From contig DATGLV010000002.1 of NCBI GenBank assembly GCA_035293945.1, positions 1 through 64,000 on the forward strand: a DNA stretch of 64,000 nt, in the 5' to 3' direction. A program made the translations under genes and the position numbers. Origin of the DNA: VAZQ01 sp035293945. Its GTDB lineage: Bacteria > Pseudomonadota > Alphaproteobacteria > Rhizobiales > Xanthobacteraceae. The notes beneath the pieces were generated by a model that was given only the letters and a program-made list of their open reading frames with translations, did not search any database and was not told the DNA's origin. Each line of letters starts with the position of its first letter. Within the stretch, counting starts at the first letter, position 1. Positions 44,958 to 52,261 of the stretch are shown one piece after another.

Positions 44958-45185
44958 ATGGAGAGACATCAAGTACCACTGGTTATCGACGGATGGGAGG
45001 CTCTATTTAAAGTCACATCACTGCCGCCCGGTAAGCGAAGCTCTATCTACCGCTGGATCGAGGAAAAGACTTTTCCTCGCCCAACAAACTGGAACGGCAA
45101 GCCAAATCGACACTCACGACCACGTTGGCACGGAGACGACATTTGGCTTTGGTCTTGTGGCCAATGGATCCCTCCATCCGAGTAA
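44958..45185 (+). CDS. AlpA-type small DNA-binding protein (regulator/excisionase)
   Basis: A 75-residue protein with a MerR-like winged helix: FKVTSLPPGKRSSIYRWIEE, then KTFPRPTNW and RWHGDDIWLWSCGQW. This matches the AlpA/excisionase pattern in which the SSIYRWI helix reads DNA. Such proteins bind attachment sites or switch on integrase genes. Its place next to int supports excisionase or directional control. A terminator follows, so it is a one-gene unit. Confidence 0.7.
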   Translation: MERHQVPLVIDGWEALFKVTSLPPGKRSSIYRWIEEKTFPRPTNWNGKPNRHSRPRWHGDDIWLWSCGQWIPPSE

Positions 45186-45193
45186 CACACTTC

Positions 45194-45222
45194 AAGGGCC
45201 AGAAATGGCCCTTTCTTTTTTT
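45194..45222 (+). terminator. terminator after the AlpA-type gene
   Basis: Stem AAGGGCCA (45194-45201), loop GAAA, TGGCCCTT (45206-45213), then a long T-run broken by one C. Confidence 0.9.
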
Positions 45223-45305
45223 GCCGTATCTCACTGTAGCTCCGACCAGCTTTTCAGCTCACACGATTCTCCACATCATCGCGCATCTAACAAAGGAGAT
45301 GCCCG

Positions 45306-46121
45306 ATGCCCGGAGACGCTTGCGCACTACGCCATCTCAGATACGCCAAGACCTACATCGAAGAGAGCTTCAACATCGCCAAACAAAGCGGCATTCCCCA
45401 CGAAAAATCGAAGCGCATTCTCGAAAAGCTCTCGACCGCCGCCGAGCACCTCAACACCGCCCGCAAGCTCAATCCTGAAGTCCAGCTCGATAACAAAGTC
45501 ACCCAGAACCATCTCGCCTGCATGATCCTTGTGGGTGAAGGCCGCGCCTATCAATCAGTCGCGTGGGAATACGAGCAGGAAGCTACCCGGCACTACGAAA
45601 AGCACAAATTCCAATCCTTCGCCTTCACCCGCAAGCAGAAGCGGCATCTCGAAGAAGCAGCCAAAGCTTTCGAGAAGGCGGCGACTTACATTCCTGACAA
45701 CACACTTGCCCTGAAGTCGCTCGCCGAGTGCTACGAAAAGCTCGGCCGCGCGAGAGACTACAACAGTACGCTGGAACGACTGGCGCAGATTGACCCTCAA
45801 GATCAGGAAACACAGACCAAGCTCCACGAAGCCAGTTTGGTTGAAGACGACGAGGAGCCGCAAGCTGCGACTTATCCCATCGATGAGTACAGATCTGCCG
45901 CCACGGTCGCTGCTCCAGTTCAACTTAAAATCCCAAGCGGAAGCGCGTGGGACAACGATACTAACTGGATAATTCTTTGTATTGTCGGGCTCGCTGTCGG
46001 CATCTGTGACATTTTTAGGCCACCTTCCCACACTCCTCACCTCCTTCCACTCGCCTTCATGATTTTCAGCTGCATCATGCTCTTCTGCTACCTCGTTTTT
46101 CTCATTATCAGAAAGAGATAG
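45306..46121 (+). CDS. TPR-containing membrane protein
   Basis: A 271-residue protein. The N-terminal two thirds are helical with TPR-like repeats (EEAAKAFEKAATYIPDNTLA, then LKSLAECYEKLGRARDYNST and LERLAQIDPQDQETQTKL). The C-terminus has two hydrophobic segments (WIILCIVGLAVGICDIF and LPLAFMIFSCIMLFCYLVFL) ending in a short basic tail, so it is anchored in the inner membrane with the TPR part in the cytoplasm. AAAGGAG lies 7 bases before the start. It is directly followed by the ATPase/relaxation pair, so it may be the membrane partner of the ATPase. Family not recognised. Confidence 0.75.
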   Translation: MPGDACALRHLRYAKTYIEESFNIAKQSGIPHEKSKRILEKLSTAAEHLNTARKLNPEVQLDNKVTQNHLACMILVGEGRAYQSVAWEYEQEATRHYEKHKFQSFAFTRKQKRHLEEAAKAFEKAATYIPDNTLALKSLAECYEKLGRARDYNSTLERLAQIDPQDQETQTKLHEASLVEDDEEPQAATYPIDEYRSAATVAAPVQLKIPSGSAWDNDTNWIILCIVGLAVGICDIFRPPSHTPHLLPLAFMIFSCIMLFCYLVFLIIRKR

Positions 46122-46124
46122 GTC

Positions 46125-47480
46125 GTGATCCGCCGACCTTCAGATTTTATGGTCAGTCCCGTGCGGCAGCCGATAGTCTCGGCTGCTCGCACTTCTCCAT
46201 CAGCTATCCTTCCTGCTGACCCGCTTCCCACTCCAGTGCCGCGCGCGACTGAGATTTCTGATGTGGTGCGGTACGAGCATTGCCTGATTTTAGGAAATAG
46301 CGGCAGCGGCAAAACACAGACGTTGCAAGAACTCATCCTCAAAGATTTGGCTCGTCCCGATCCCGTCGCTTTGGTTGTGATCGACCCGAAAGGATTCATG
46401 GTCGAACGCATTGCGAGGTTAAGTAACATTCCGAAAGACAGGCTTGTCATCATCAATGCGAATGACAATCCAGCCCCGCCCCTCAATCTGTTCCATCCTG
46501 CAGGCGGCAAGAACCTCCAGCACAAGATCATCGAATCGTTCGATTACATCTTCGCGCAATCCGGCGTTGCCCTCTCCTCACTGATGCACGCGCCATTCCG
46601 GTTCTGCACCTCGCTCATTAGCAGCATCCCCAATTCCGACATCGAAATGATGATCGACTTTCTTGATGCTGATGCGAAAGACAAACGCTTCAAGCCCTAT
46701 CTCGACAAGCTCACTGATCGAGGTGCGCAACGCTTCTTTGAAACCACATTCTTCACCACCCGCTACCTGCCTACCAAGCAGCAGATCAAAAACAGGTTCA
46801 ACGATCTTCTCTCCCAGCCACAAGTGCTGGCCATGTTCAGCTCAAAAAGCCCTGCTTTGAACATGGTCGACTGCCTCGCGCAGCGCAAAATCGTGCTGGT
46901 GAATACCTGTGCTGCCAACGGTCTTGATGCGAGCATCCTGCTCGGGCGCTACATCCTTAGCCTTGTAATGGCGGCAGCTTTCGCAAGAGGCATGAACGGC
47001 CCTCCCTGCTTCGTCTACATCGATGAATTTTTGGATTACTGCGACACCTACGCCACCCCGAGACAGTTCAGATTGTGCCGCGAATATAACGTCGGGCTCA
47101 CTTGTGCCCTGCAGGTTCTCTGGTCCAAGGAACTGGACGACGACCTCCGCTCCACGCTCTCCAGCACCAACATCAAATACTGCGCCAAAATGTCGGGCCG
47201 CGAGCGCAGCTACATGCTCCGAGACCTTCAATGTCCCGAAGAGCTTCTGGATGGCGCAGTCGTAGATAGGACCAAGCAGCTCGTAAAATTCGTCCGCTCC
47301 CTTCGAGGTGAACAGCCGGAACTCATCACCATCCCGTATCCCAATATCATTCCCAGAATGCAGATGGGGGAGCGTGAGTACCAAACGCTCCTCGAGGAAA
47401 ATCGTCGGCGGCTTCATCCCAATCCTGAACCGAAACCCGATCCGCCACCGAAGCCAGAAGAGCCGTCCGATAGCTGGTGA
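46125..47480 (+). CDS. TraG/VirD4-HerA-type DNA-translocation ATPase
   Basis: A 451-residue P-loop ATPase. Walker A is GNSGSGKT (57-64), a second strand reads ALVVIDPKGFMVERI, and Walker B is CFVYIDEF (295-302). NVGLTCALQVLWSKELDDDL then fits the sensor region of TraG/TraD/VirD4 coupling proteins and related HerA/DUF87 ATPases. The C-terminus is Pro-rich (NPEPKPDPPPKPEEP). No membrane helices are present, unlike VirD4, so a partner such as the upstream TPR membrane protein may anchor it. The GTG start is 4 bases after the preceding stop. The gene next to it is a replication-relaxation protein. The role (conjugation, replication or packaging) is unknown. Confidence 0.8.
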   Translation: MIRRPSDFMVSPVRQPIVSAARTSPSAILPADPLPTPVPRATEISDVVRYEHCLILGNSGSGKTQTLQELILKDLARPDPVALVVIDPKGFMVERIARLSNIPKDRLVIINANDNPAPPLNLFHPAGGKNLQHKIIESFDYIFAQSGVALSSLMHAPFRFCTSLISSIPNSDIEMMIDFLDADAKDKRFKPYLDKLTDRGAQRFFETTFFTTRYLPTKQQIKNRFNDLLSQPQVLAMFSSKSPALNMVDCLAQRKIVLVNTCAANGLDASILLGRYILSLVMAAAFARGMNGPPCFVYIDEFLDYCDTYATPRQFRLCREYNVGLTCALQVLWSKELDDDLRSTLSSTNIKYCAKMSGRERSYMLRDLQCPEELLDGAVVDRTKQLVKFVRSLRGEQPELITIPYPNIIPRMQMGEREYQTLLEENRRRLHPNPEPKPDPPPKPEEPSDSW

Positions 47481-47486
47481 TACAAT
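47478..47486 (+). promoter_or_regulatory. extended -10 promoter-like element (TGA TACAAT)
   Basis: TGA at 47478-47480 (also the stop of the ATPase gene) followed by TACAAT at 47481-47486, 14 bases before the replication-relaxation gene. No -35 box is visible. Confidence 0.35.
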
Positions 47487-47499
47487 CAGGTAACAACCT

Positions 47500-48375
47500 A
47501 TGAAAGATGGCAAGAACTACGACCGCTTTTCTAACGATCCGGTCCTCAATGAGGACGGGAAACCCATTGTCTCGCAGTGGGTCGAAAGAAATCCTCTCAT
47601 CATCAAGGCGCTTGCAGATCACGCCATCCTTAATTTCGACGACCTCGCTGCTATTGTCGGTGGCAATCGCCATTCTCTTTACAGGACCGTGCGCATTCTC
47701 AAGGCGCGCAACAATGGCTACATAGCTCTCACCCACGATTGTCTCAAAGCCAAGAGCTTGCGCCGTCCGCTTGTTTTCCATCTCACTCAAAAGGGCGTGG
47801 AGTGGGCGAAAGAGAATAACACAGTAGTTACTGCTCCGAAGCGCGTCGCGCCTGGCTATGAAGACCATGCGATGCTGACGGCCCATGTTGTCGCTTCCAT
47901 CCACACAGGTGTAGCTCAACAGCCACCAGCACGCATCGTGTCGTGGGATGAGATAAAATCTCACCCCAAGTTCGGCACTGGTCTTGAGGGACAAAGCGTT
48001 TGGCCGGACACGCATCCATTTCGCATTGAACTGATAAATAACGGAAAGCCGGATTGGCGCACGCTCGTTATTGAGGCTGATAATGGCACGGAGAGCATCA
48101 AGCGCCGCATTAAAGAGAAATTCCAGCTCTACAAGGAATTCATGGACAATAAAGAATACATCAAACGATACGGCGTATCGAATTACTACGTTCTCTTTGT
48201 CTTCACCAAGCGTGCCCGCTTGGACCACTCCAAACAACTTTTAGAGGAAATGGGCGGCAATCGCTTCATCCTCTTCCAGCAAGCCTATCAAGACCCGTCG
48301 ATTCCAGCGGGCTATATCTTCATGACACCGTGCGAACGTGCAGGCTATCCCTCACTGCAACTCAACCAACTATAG
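47500..48375 (+). CDS. replication-relaxation family protein
   Basis: A 291-residue protein. An N-terminal winged helix (ALADHAILNFDDLAAIVGGN and HSLYRTVRILKARNNGYI, about 38-75) is followed by a domain with PD at 169-170 and LVIEADNGTESIKRRIKEKF at 189-208. The arrangement E-x-D followed by a basic helix is like a PD-(D/E)xK nuclease and matches the Replic_Relax family. Members sit on plasmids and integrative elements beside TraG/FtsK-like ATPases and are thought to act in replication initiation or relaxation of origin DNA. Its tight link to the upstream ATPase gene is the most telling context here. Confidence 0.75.
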   Translation: MKDGKNYDRFSNDPVLNEDGKPIVSQWVERNPLIIKALADHAILNFDDLAAIVGGNRHSLYRTVRILKARNNGYIALTHDCLKAKSLRRPLVFHLTQKGVEWAKENNTVVTAPKRVAPGYEDHAMLTAHVVASIHTGVAQQPPARIVSWDEIKSHPKFGTGLEGQSVWPDTHPFRIELINNGKPDWRTLVIEADNGTESIKRRIKEKFQLYKEFMDNKEYIKRYGVSNYYVLFVFTKRARLDHSKQLLEEMGGNRFILFQQAYQDPSIPAGYIFMTPCERAGYPSLQLNQL

Positions 48376-48384
48376 GAGGTGTGA

Positions 48385-48561
48385 ATGCAACTAAAACGAC
48401 TGCTCGACGGCCCTGCGAAATGCGGCATGTCGAAAGACGAATGGATTCGCCGAGCTGTGATGGCAGTCATCAGAGCTTCCGAAGAGTCCCACAACCAGAC
48501 CAGAAAGGAGCGCAGACATGGACGCAAGACTACAGCGAATTCGCGAACTCATCGAACTTAA
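48385..48561 (+). CDS. small hypothetical protein (58 aa)
   Basis: Starts MQLKRLLDGPAKCGMSKDEW and continues IRRAVMAVIRAS, a basic helix, then an Arg-rich tail. TAGGAGGTG lies 5-6 bases before the ATG, an excellent ribosome binding site, which is the main support. It overlaps the zinc knuckle gene by 44 bases in another frame, so the last third may not be under selection. Confidence 0.45.
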   Translation: MQLKRLLDGPAKCGMSKDEWIRRAVMAVIRASEESHNQTRKERRHGRKTTANSRTHRT

Positions 48562-48700
48562 AGAGAAGACGGACGCGGAGCTGGACACTTTGATTGCCGG
48601 TGCGCCAGTCAAAGAAAGCAAGCCCCGCGTATGCAGCAAGTGCAGCCAAGAAGGCCATACGGCCCGCACTTGCCCAAACCAAACGGGAGCGACCGAATGA
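48518..48700 (+). CDS. zinc knuckle protein (CCHC)
   Basis: A 60-residue protein: a helical N-terminus (MDARLQRIRELIELKEKTDA) followed by a single CCHC zinc knuckle, CSKCSQEGHTARTCP, with spacing C-x2-C-x4-H-x4-C exactly as in retroviral nucleocapsid and phage nucleic-acid-binding proteins. It probably binds single-stranded DNA or RNA. AAAGGAG lies 10 bases before the start. Small CCHC proteins are seen in some tailed phages. Confidence 0.72.
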   Translation: MDARLQRIRELIELKEKTDAELDTLIAGAPVKESKPRVCSKCSQEGHTARTCPNQTGATE

Positions 48701-48765
48701 GGACGCCCCTGTGGGTATGGTCTTGGCAAGAAGACCCGCAACCGGCAATTCAAAGGAGTTGTTCT

Positions 48766-49095
48766 ATGGATTTCCTTGACTGGTTTTTCGGCGCCGCGCC
48801 TGCCAAAGACGACGGCATGCTCGACCTCGAAGGCAAAGTAGCCAACGTCAGTGAAACCCCTCCTGATGACTTCTCAAGAACCGTGGACGACCTCGTCGAG
48901 GAAATCCACGACGAAATGGAGGTACTGCCCGGAGAGGACACTGACGCTGAAGCCGAACCGGATGCAGCCGATGCGGAGAGTGAAGCAGACCCGAATGCTG
49001 GTGACGCTGAAAGTGAAGCCGATCCAGCCGCAGGTGACGCGGAAGGTGGCGCTGATCCTGACGGCGGGGATAGCGAAGGAGGCGAAGGCATCTGA
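48766..49095 (+). CDS. acidic protein with 11-residue tandem repeats
   Basis: A 109-residue protein. The N-terminus MDFLDWFFGAAPAKDDG is amphipathic and hydrophobic. The rest is extremely acidic, and from about residue 60 to 101 it is built of four 11-residue units of the type DAESEADPxAG, so the DNA (48,943-49,068) carries 33-base repeats. The charge is close to that of DNA-mimic proteins, but low-complexity spacers are equally possible. The start at 48766 has AAAGGAG; an in-frame ATG at 48697 is an alternative. Family not recognised. Confidence 0.6.
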   Translation: MDFLDWFFGAAPAKDDGMLDLEGKVANVSETPPDDFSRTVDDLVEEIHDEMEVLPGEDTDAEAEPDAADAESEADPNAGDAESEADPAAGDAEGGADPDGGDSEGGEGI

Positions 49096-49096
49096 A

Positions 49097-49105
49097 TGGT
49101 ACAAT
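49097..49105 (+). promoter_or_regulatory. extended -10 promoter-like element (TGG TACAAT)
   Basis: TGG 49097-49099 plus TACAAT 49100-49105, 30 bases before the TTG start of the next small gene. No -35 box. Confidence 0.4.
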
Positions 49106-49135
49106 CGAACAAGCCATGAAAGTGAGGTGATTACA

Positions 49136-49360
49136 TTGGCGAAGGATGAGAAGAAGCAACCAGAGAAGAAGTTCCGGATCGGGTACGTCGAAGCGGCTGT
49201 TTGGAAAGCTGACAACGGTGACTTCTATAACGTCACAATAGGTCGCTCTTACAAGGACAGCAGCGGTCATTGGCAAACATCCGACTCTTTCGGACAGGGC
49301 GATTTGCTAAATGCAGCTCGCGCTCTTCAACGCGCCGAGGACTGGATTAGTCAGCAGTGA
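49136..49360 (+). CDS. small phage/plasmid-type protein (74 aa)
   Basis: Starts at TTG 49136 with GAGGTGA 6 bases upstream, giving MAKDEKKQPEKKFRIGYVEA, then AVWKADNGDFYNVTIGRSYK and WQTSDSFGQGDLLNAARAL. This compact beta-rich pattern, with SYKD...W..SDSF, is common in mobile-element proteins of unknown function, possibly binding single-stranded DNA. Translation from an upstream start in this frame would run through the acidic gene and is rejected. A terminator follows. Confidence 0.65.
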   Translation: MAKDEKKQPEKKFRIGYVEAAVWKADNGDFYNVTIGRSYKDSSGHWQTSDSFGQGDLLNAARALQRAEDWISQQ

Positions 49361-49380
49361 CCACAACAACGGACTTGAGC

Positions 49381-49408
49381 AGCAGGCGCAAATGCCCGCT
49401 TTTTCTTT
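49381..49408 (+). terminator. terminator, GCAAAT loop
   Basis: AGCaGGC (49381-49387), loop GCAAAT, GCCcGCT (49394-49400) with one mismatch, then TTTTCTTT. A promoter-like TACAAT follows after 4 bases. Confidence 0.75.
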
Positions 49409-49412
49409 GCGG

Positions 49413-49418
49413 TACAAT
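49413..49418 (+). promoter_or_regulatory. -10 box (TACAAT) right after a terminator
   Basis: TACAAT starting 5 bases after the terminator T-run and 35 bases before the primase-domain gene; preceded by CGG, so not a perfect extended -10. Confidence 0.35.
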
Positions 49419-49452
49419 TAGGTGAGAGTTCTTTCACACACGGAGACCTCTC

Positions 49453-50094
49453 ATGAGCAATCCCGATTTTGCTGCCATCAAAGAACGAGTGTCACTCGTT
49501 CAAGCGATACAGATGCTACAGCTTCAGATGAAACAGGCTGGCCATCAGTACAGGAGCGCATGCCCAACGTGTCAAAGCGGCGGCGACCGTGCGCTCGCCG
49601 TCACGCCGGATAAGGGCTTTTATTGCCATTCCTTGGGCAAGGGCGGCAGCGTCATCGATTTCGTCGCGCACATTCGTAACGTAAGCGCGCGGGAAGCCGC
49701 TCAAATCCTTTCCGATCACTTCCGGATCGGCAGTTCCAATTACAAAGCCCCCGGCCCCGCCAAGGTAAAGACCGAGGTGGAGCAAGAAGGCAGCGGGGAG
49801 TTCCAAGCCCTCGATTACTTGGTGTTCGATCACCAGTCGGTCGAGACGTTTGGTCTCCCTGCTGCCACCGCCAAGGTTCTCGGTATCGGCTATGCCCCAA
49901 AAGGCACCCTCCGAGGATGCGTCGCCATCCCCGTGTACCTGCCGAATCAGGCGCAGCCATCCGGCTACATCGGCATCGACTTGGAACACGGTGAAATAAA
50001 ACTGCCGAAGGAATGGCATTACCTGCCGCAGCAGGAGCCGGAACCTGAAGTAGACGCGAACGTGAACGTCGTTCGCTTCCCGAAACGAGCCTGA
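49453..50094 (+). CDS. orphan CHC2-type primase zinc-finger protein
   Basis: A 213-residue protein resembling the N-terminal part of DnaG-type primases. The zinc finger is CPTCQSGGDRALAVTPDKGF followed by YCHSLGKGGSVIDFVAHIR, i.e. the CPxC pair and a C-H pair in place of the usual CxxC. The following region (about 118-190) resembles the linker between zinc finger and TOPRIM fold. The TOPRIM catalytic Glu and DxD are absent, as the protein ends too early. It may recognise priming sites for host primase or for another catalytic subunit. Confidence 0.72.
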   Translation: MSNPDFAAIKERVSLVQAIQMLQLQMKQAGHQYRSACPTCQSGGDRALAVTPDKGFYCHSLGKGGSVIDFVAHIRNVSAREAAQILSDHFRIGSSNYKAPGPAKVKTEVEQEGSGEFQALDYLVFDHQSVETFGLPAATAKVLGIGYAPKGTLRGCVAIPVYLPNQAQPSGYIGIDLEHGEIKLPKEWHYLPQQEPEPEVDANVNVVRFPKRA

Positions 50095-50108
50095 CAATGA
50101 GGTTCGTC

Positions 50109-50315
50109 ATGCCGAAACGGTACGACAACAGTGAACTCGACAAATTCAACGCGTTAATCGCGCGGGCTGATAAGTTCGGCAAGGATGCCAACGACCGCAA
50201 GGGCAGCACCACACCGCCCAAAAACAGCTACGAGGCCGAGCTTGATTCCTTCAATGCGCAGATGGCGGAAATCGACGATTTCGTGCAAGCAGCGCAGAGA
50301 AGACGAGACGGCTGA
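50109..50315 (+). CDS. small hypothetical protein
   Basis: About 68 residues (MPKRYDNSELDKFNALIARA), then a basic linker and a second helix (SYEAELDSFNAQMAEIDDFV) that repeats the pattern of the first. ATG 50109 has GAGG 7 bases upstream; ATG 50097, just after the primase-domain stop, would add four residues. The two similar helices suggest a small coiled-coil dimer. Function unknown. Confidence 0.55.
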   Translation: MPKRYDNSELDKFNALIARADKFGKDANDRKGSTTPPKNSYEAELDSFNAQMAEIDDFVQAAQRRRDG

Positions 50316-50367
50316 CGGTGCGAATCTTCCCAGAGCAGCGGTTAGGCACACTGGCGCGGTGAGGGAA

Positions 50368-50403
50368 TGTTCCATCAGTTAATACATGTTAAGTTATGGA
50401 ACA
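50368..50403. repeat. 36-base imperfect inverted repeat with 6-base centre
   Basis: TGTTCCATcAgTTAA (50368-50382), TACATG, TTAAgTtATGGAACA (50389-50403). The outer 8 bases and the inner TTAA pair perfectly; 13 of 15 positions match in total. It lies between genes. The 11+6+11 layout of its core resembles Xer recombination sites, but the match to a dif half-site is only partial. Confidence 0.6.
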
Positions 50404-50447
50404 GAAGCCCGTTGAGAGCCTTTGATCCGCAATGTGCTGTCAGCTCT

Positions 50448-50477
50448 GCCGCACTCGCAAATGAGTGCGGCTTTTTA
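50448..50477 (+). terminator. terminator, GCAAAT loop
   Basis: GCCGCACTC (50448-50456), loop GCAAAT, GAGTGCGGC (50463-50471), then TTTTTATT. A perfect 9-base stem. Confidence 0.92.
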
Positions 50478-50555
50478 TTGCAACAACAGTTGATGCACTC
50501 ACCGTCACTCATGGTGCGCCACTGTGACTACTACGCCTTTGCACGTCTATGTATT

Positions 50556-50564
50556 TGGTAGAAT
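50556..50564 (+). promoter_or_regulatory. extended -10 promoter-like element (TGG TAGAAT)
   Basis: TGG 50556-50558 and TAGAAT 50559-50564, 31 bases before the DUF3768 start. Confidence 0.4.
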
Positions 50565-50594
50565 GAGATGCAGTCACAAGAGGAGATGACTGCA

Positions 50595-50936
50595 ATGCAG
50601 ATCACACAACCGCAGACGGTCGCACGCATCCGGCAGCTCAATGACACATTCCGAAACAGCTTCAACGGCGGCCAGGTGTATCTGACTTCCGGTATTGCGG
50701 CGTTCGATCCCACACTGAAGGCTCAAGTCCTCGAAGCAGTCCGCACCTTCAAAGCCTTCGATAAAGGCAACGATCCACATGGCGAGCACGATTTCGGTGC
50801 AATGGACGTGAGCGGCCAGCGCGTTCTGTTCAAGATCGACTATTACGACTTCGACCTTCGCTATCTTTCGGACGATCCGAGTGATCCATCAAAGACGCGG
50901 CGCATCATGACGATAATGCTCGTCGACGAATATTGA
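50595..50936 (+). CDS. DUF3768 family protein
   Basis: A 113-residue protein: IRQLNDTFRNSFNGGQVYLT, VLEAVRTFKAFDKGNDPHGEHD, FGAMDVSGQRVLFKIDYYDF and DPSKTRRIMTIMLVDEY. These are the conserved blocks of DUF3768, a family of alphaproteobacterial mobile elements and plasmids with no known function. The ATG at 50595 is placed 9 bases after GAGGAG; an upstream ATG at 50568 precedes that ribosome binding site. A terminator follows at once. Confidence 0.85.
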   Translation: MQITQPQTVARIRQLNDTFRNSFNGGQVYLTSGIAAFDPTLKAQVLEAVRTFKAFDKGNDPHGEHDFGAMDVSGQRVLFKIDYYDFDLRYLSDDPSDPSKTRRIMTIMLVDEY

Positions 50937-50942
50937 TACCAT

Positions 50943-50972
50943 GCCCGGCTTCCACGGCCGGGCCTTTCTTTT
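50943..50972 (+). terminator. terminator after the DUF3768 gene
   Basis: GCCCGGCT (50943-50950) with GGCCGGGC (50956-50963, one G-T pair), then CTTTCTTTT. The next promoter-like element begins 4 bases later. Confidence 0.88.
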
Positions 50973-50975
50973 CAA

Positions 50976-50984
50976 TGGTATGAT
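50976..50984 (+). promoter_or_regulatory. extended -10 promoter-like element (TGG TATGAT)
   Basis: TGG 50976-50978 and TATGAT 50979-50984, directly after the preceding terminator and 33 bases before the DUF932-like gene. Confidence 0.45.
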
Positions 50985-51016
50985 GAATTGAGCGTCCTTT
51001 CACATAGGAGGAAAAC

Positions 51017-51724
51017 ATGGCGCTCATGTTGCACGCTGGAGCCAATCCAGTTTCTTACGACGAGCTGCGTCAAGTCATCCCACCGCCGGCGACCGAGACG
51101 CACGTACCGATTCCACATCATGAGATCATCGAATTGTTGCGGTACACGGTCGGCTTTTACGGTCACGAAATCACCGAAGAACATCATGGCGTCACGCCGG
51201 ACGGCAACCGCTACTTCGGTGTCCTCACGCTTCGCAGCCCCTACGGGGACTATCAAGATATGTTAGGTCTCCGTAATAGTCACGACCGCACTCTGCCGAT
51301 CGGCATCGCGTTCGGCTCTCGCGTCTTCGTCTGCGACAATCTTGCGTTCTCGGCAGATCATGTGATCCGCAGGAAGCACACGGTCAAGGCCAAGCGCGAG
51401 CTGCCCGGCCTCATCACCGAGATCGTGCGACCGCTTCAGGACCACCGCATCGCGCAGAATCAGAAGCTTTTGACGTATCAGAAGACGCCAATCTCCGACG
51501 CACAGGCGGACCACGTCGCCTGCAACCTGTATCGGCAGGACATCATCGGCGTCCAGAAGATCGGCGACGTGCTCTGGCAGTGGGAGCATCCATCTCACGA
51601 TTGGGGTGATAAGTCGGCTTGGCGGCTCTTTAATTCAGCGACCTACGCCCTTCGGGGCAAGCTTGCGGAAAAGCCCGACCTTAGCAAACGGTTGCACGAA
51701 GTCATCGACGGCGTTTGCCAATGA
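51017..51724 (+). CDS. DUF932-like phage/plasmid protein
   Basis: A 235-residue protein with the DUF932 pattern: VGFYGHEITEEHHGVTPDGN, DMLGLRNSHDRTLPIGIAFG and SRVFVCDNLAFSADHVIRRK. Members are frequent on plasmids, phages and integrative elements. The core is thought to bind DNA, and no enzymatic activity is established. AGGAGGA lies 7 bases before the start. Its stop overlaps the next start (ATGA at 51721-51724), so both are coupled. Confidence 0.8.
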   Translation: MALMLHAGANPVSYDELRQVIPPPATETHVPIPHHEIIELLRYTVGFYGHEITEEHHGVTPDGNRYFGVLTLRSPYGDYQDMLGLRNSHDRTLPIGIAFGSRVFVCDNLAFSADHVIRRKHTVKAKRELPGLITEIVRPLQDHRIAQNQKLLTYQKTPISDAQADHVACNLYRQDIIGVQKIGDVLWQWEHPSHDWGDKSAWRLFNSATYALRGKLAEKPDLSKRLHEVIDGVCQ

Positions 51725-52044
51725 GCTGGGCTGCACACGTACTTCGGGTTCCTGCCCATGGGCTGACCATGGACGCGGAATCCGATTGTCCCGATGAACA
51801 AGAATGGCAAGCGCTTCGACCTGAAACCTGCACGCATTGGCAATTCTGGCAAAGCAAAGCTGACTTTACGCCAGTCTCGCCTGTGTTCGCTACTTCAGAG
51901 GAAATGGCTGCATACGCAGTCTCACAAAACGGATGGCCTTGGTTCTTGGCCTTTATGTCTTGCGACAAGGACACCGCAAAGAAGTGGATTGAGGACGAAG
52001 GCGACGAATTCCTCAATCGCTTACGTAAGCGAGAGCACCGATGA
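51721..52044 (+). CDS. hypothetical phage protein
   Basis: A 107-residue protein with HWQFWQSKADFTPVSPVFAT and SEEMAAYAVSQNGWPWFLAF, a pattern (W-x-W/FW, then SPVFATxEExA) found in small phage-encoded proteins of unknown function. The first part has CPDEQEWQALRPETC, possibly a single metal site. Starts by ATGA overlap with the DUF932-like gene and ends by ATGA overlap with the next one, so it is an internal member of a coupled set. Confidence 0.65.
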   Translation: MSWAAHVLRVPAHGLTMDAESDCPDEQEWQALRPETCTHWQFWQSKADFTPVSPVFATSEEMAAYAVSQNGWPWFLAFMSCDKDTAKKWIEDEGDEFLNRLRKREHR

Positions 52045-52253
52045 ACGTACATGACCCGGCAGTTTACATGGCCATGCGCGGCTATCCGCCGACCGTGGTC
52101 ATAGTCTGCGATTTTTGTTCCGGCGAATTCCAAGCAAAGGATGGCGTGGCATTCCCCGGCCTTACTCGGAGCGAAGATATAGCTATGGCCGTTTACTGTA
52201 GCCATGCGTGTCTTCTGTCCAATGTACCGAGTGAATGGTTCTTCACTGCGTGA
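52041..52253 (+). CDS. small cysteine-pair protein
   Basis: A 70-residue protein with CDFCSGEF and CSHACLLSN, i.e. two Cys pairs 27 residues apart, a likely zinc site. Starts by 4-base overlap (ATGA at 52041-52044) with the upstream gene. A strong terminator follows 8 bases after its stop. Probably a nucleic-acid- or protein-binding phage accessory protein; no family recognised. Confidence 0.6.
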   Translation: MNVHDPAVYMAMRGYPPTVVIVCDFCSGEFQAKDGVAFPGLTRSEDIAMAVYCSHACLLSNVPSEWFFTA

Positions 52254-52261
52254 CGACACAG

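Noticed and set aside
46125..47480. Full VirD4-type conjugation system
   Set aside because: Only the ATPase and the relaxation-like protein are present; no relaxase with HUH motif, no mating-pair genes and no clear oriT are seen in the window.
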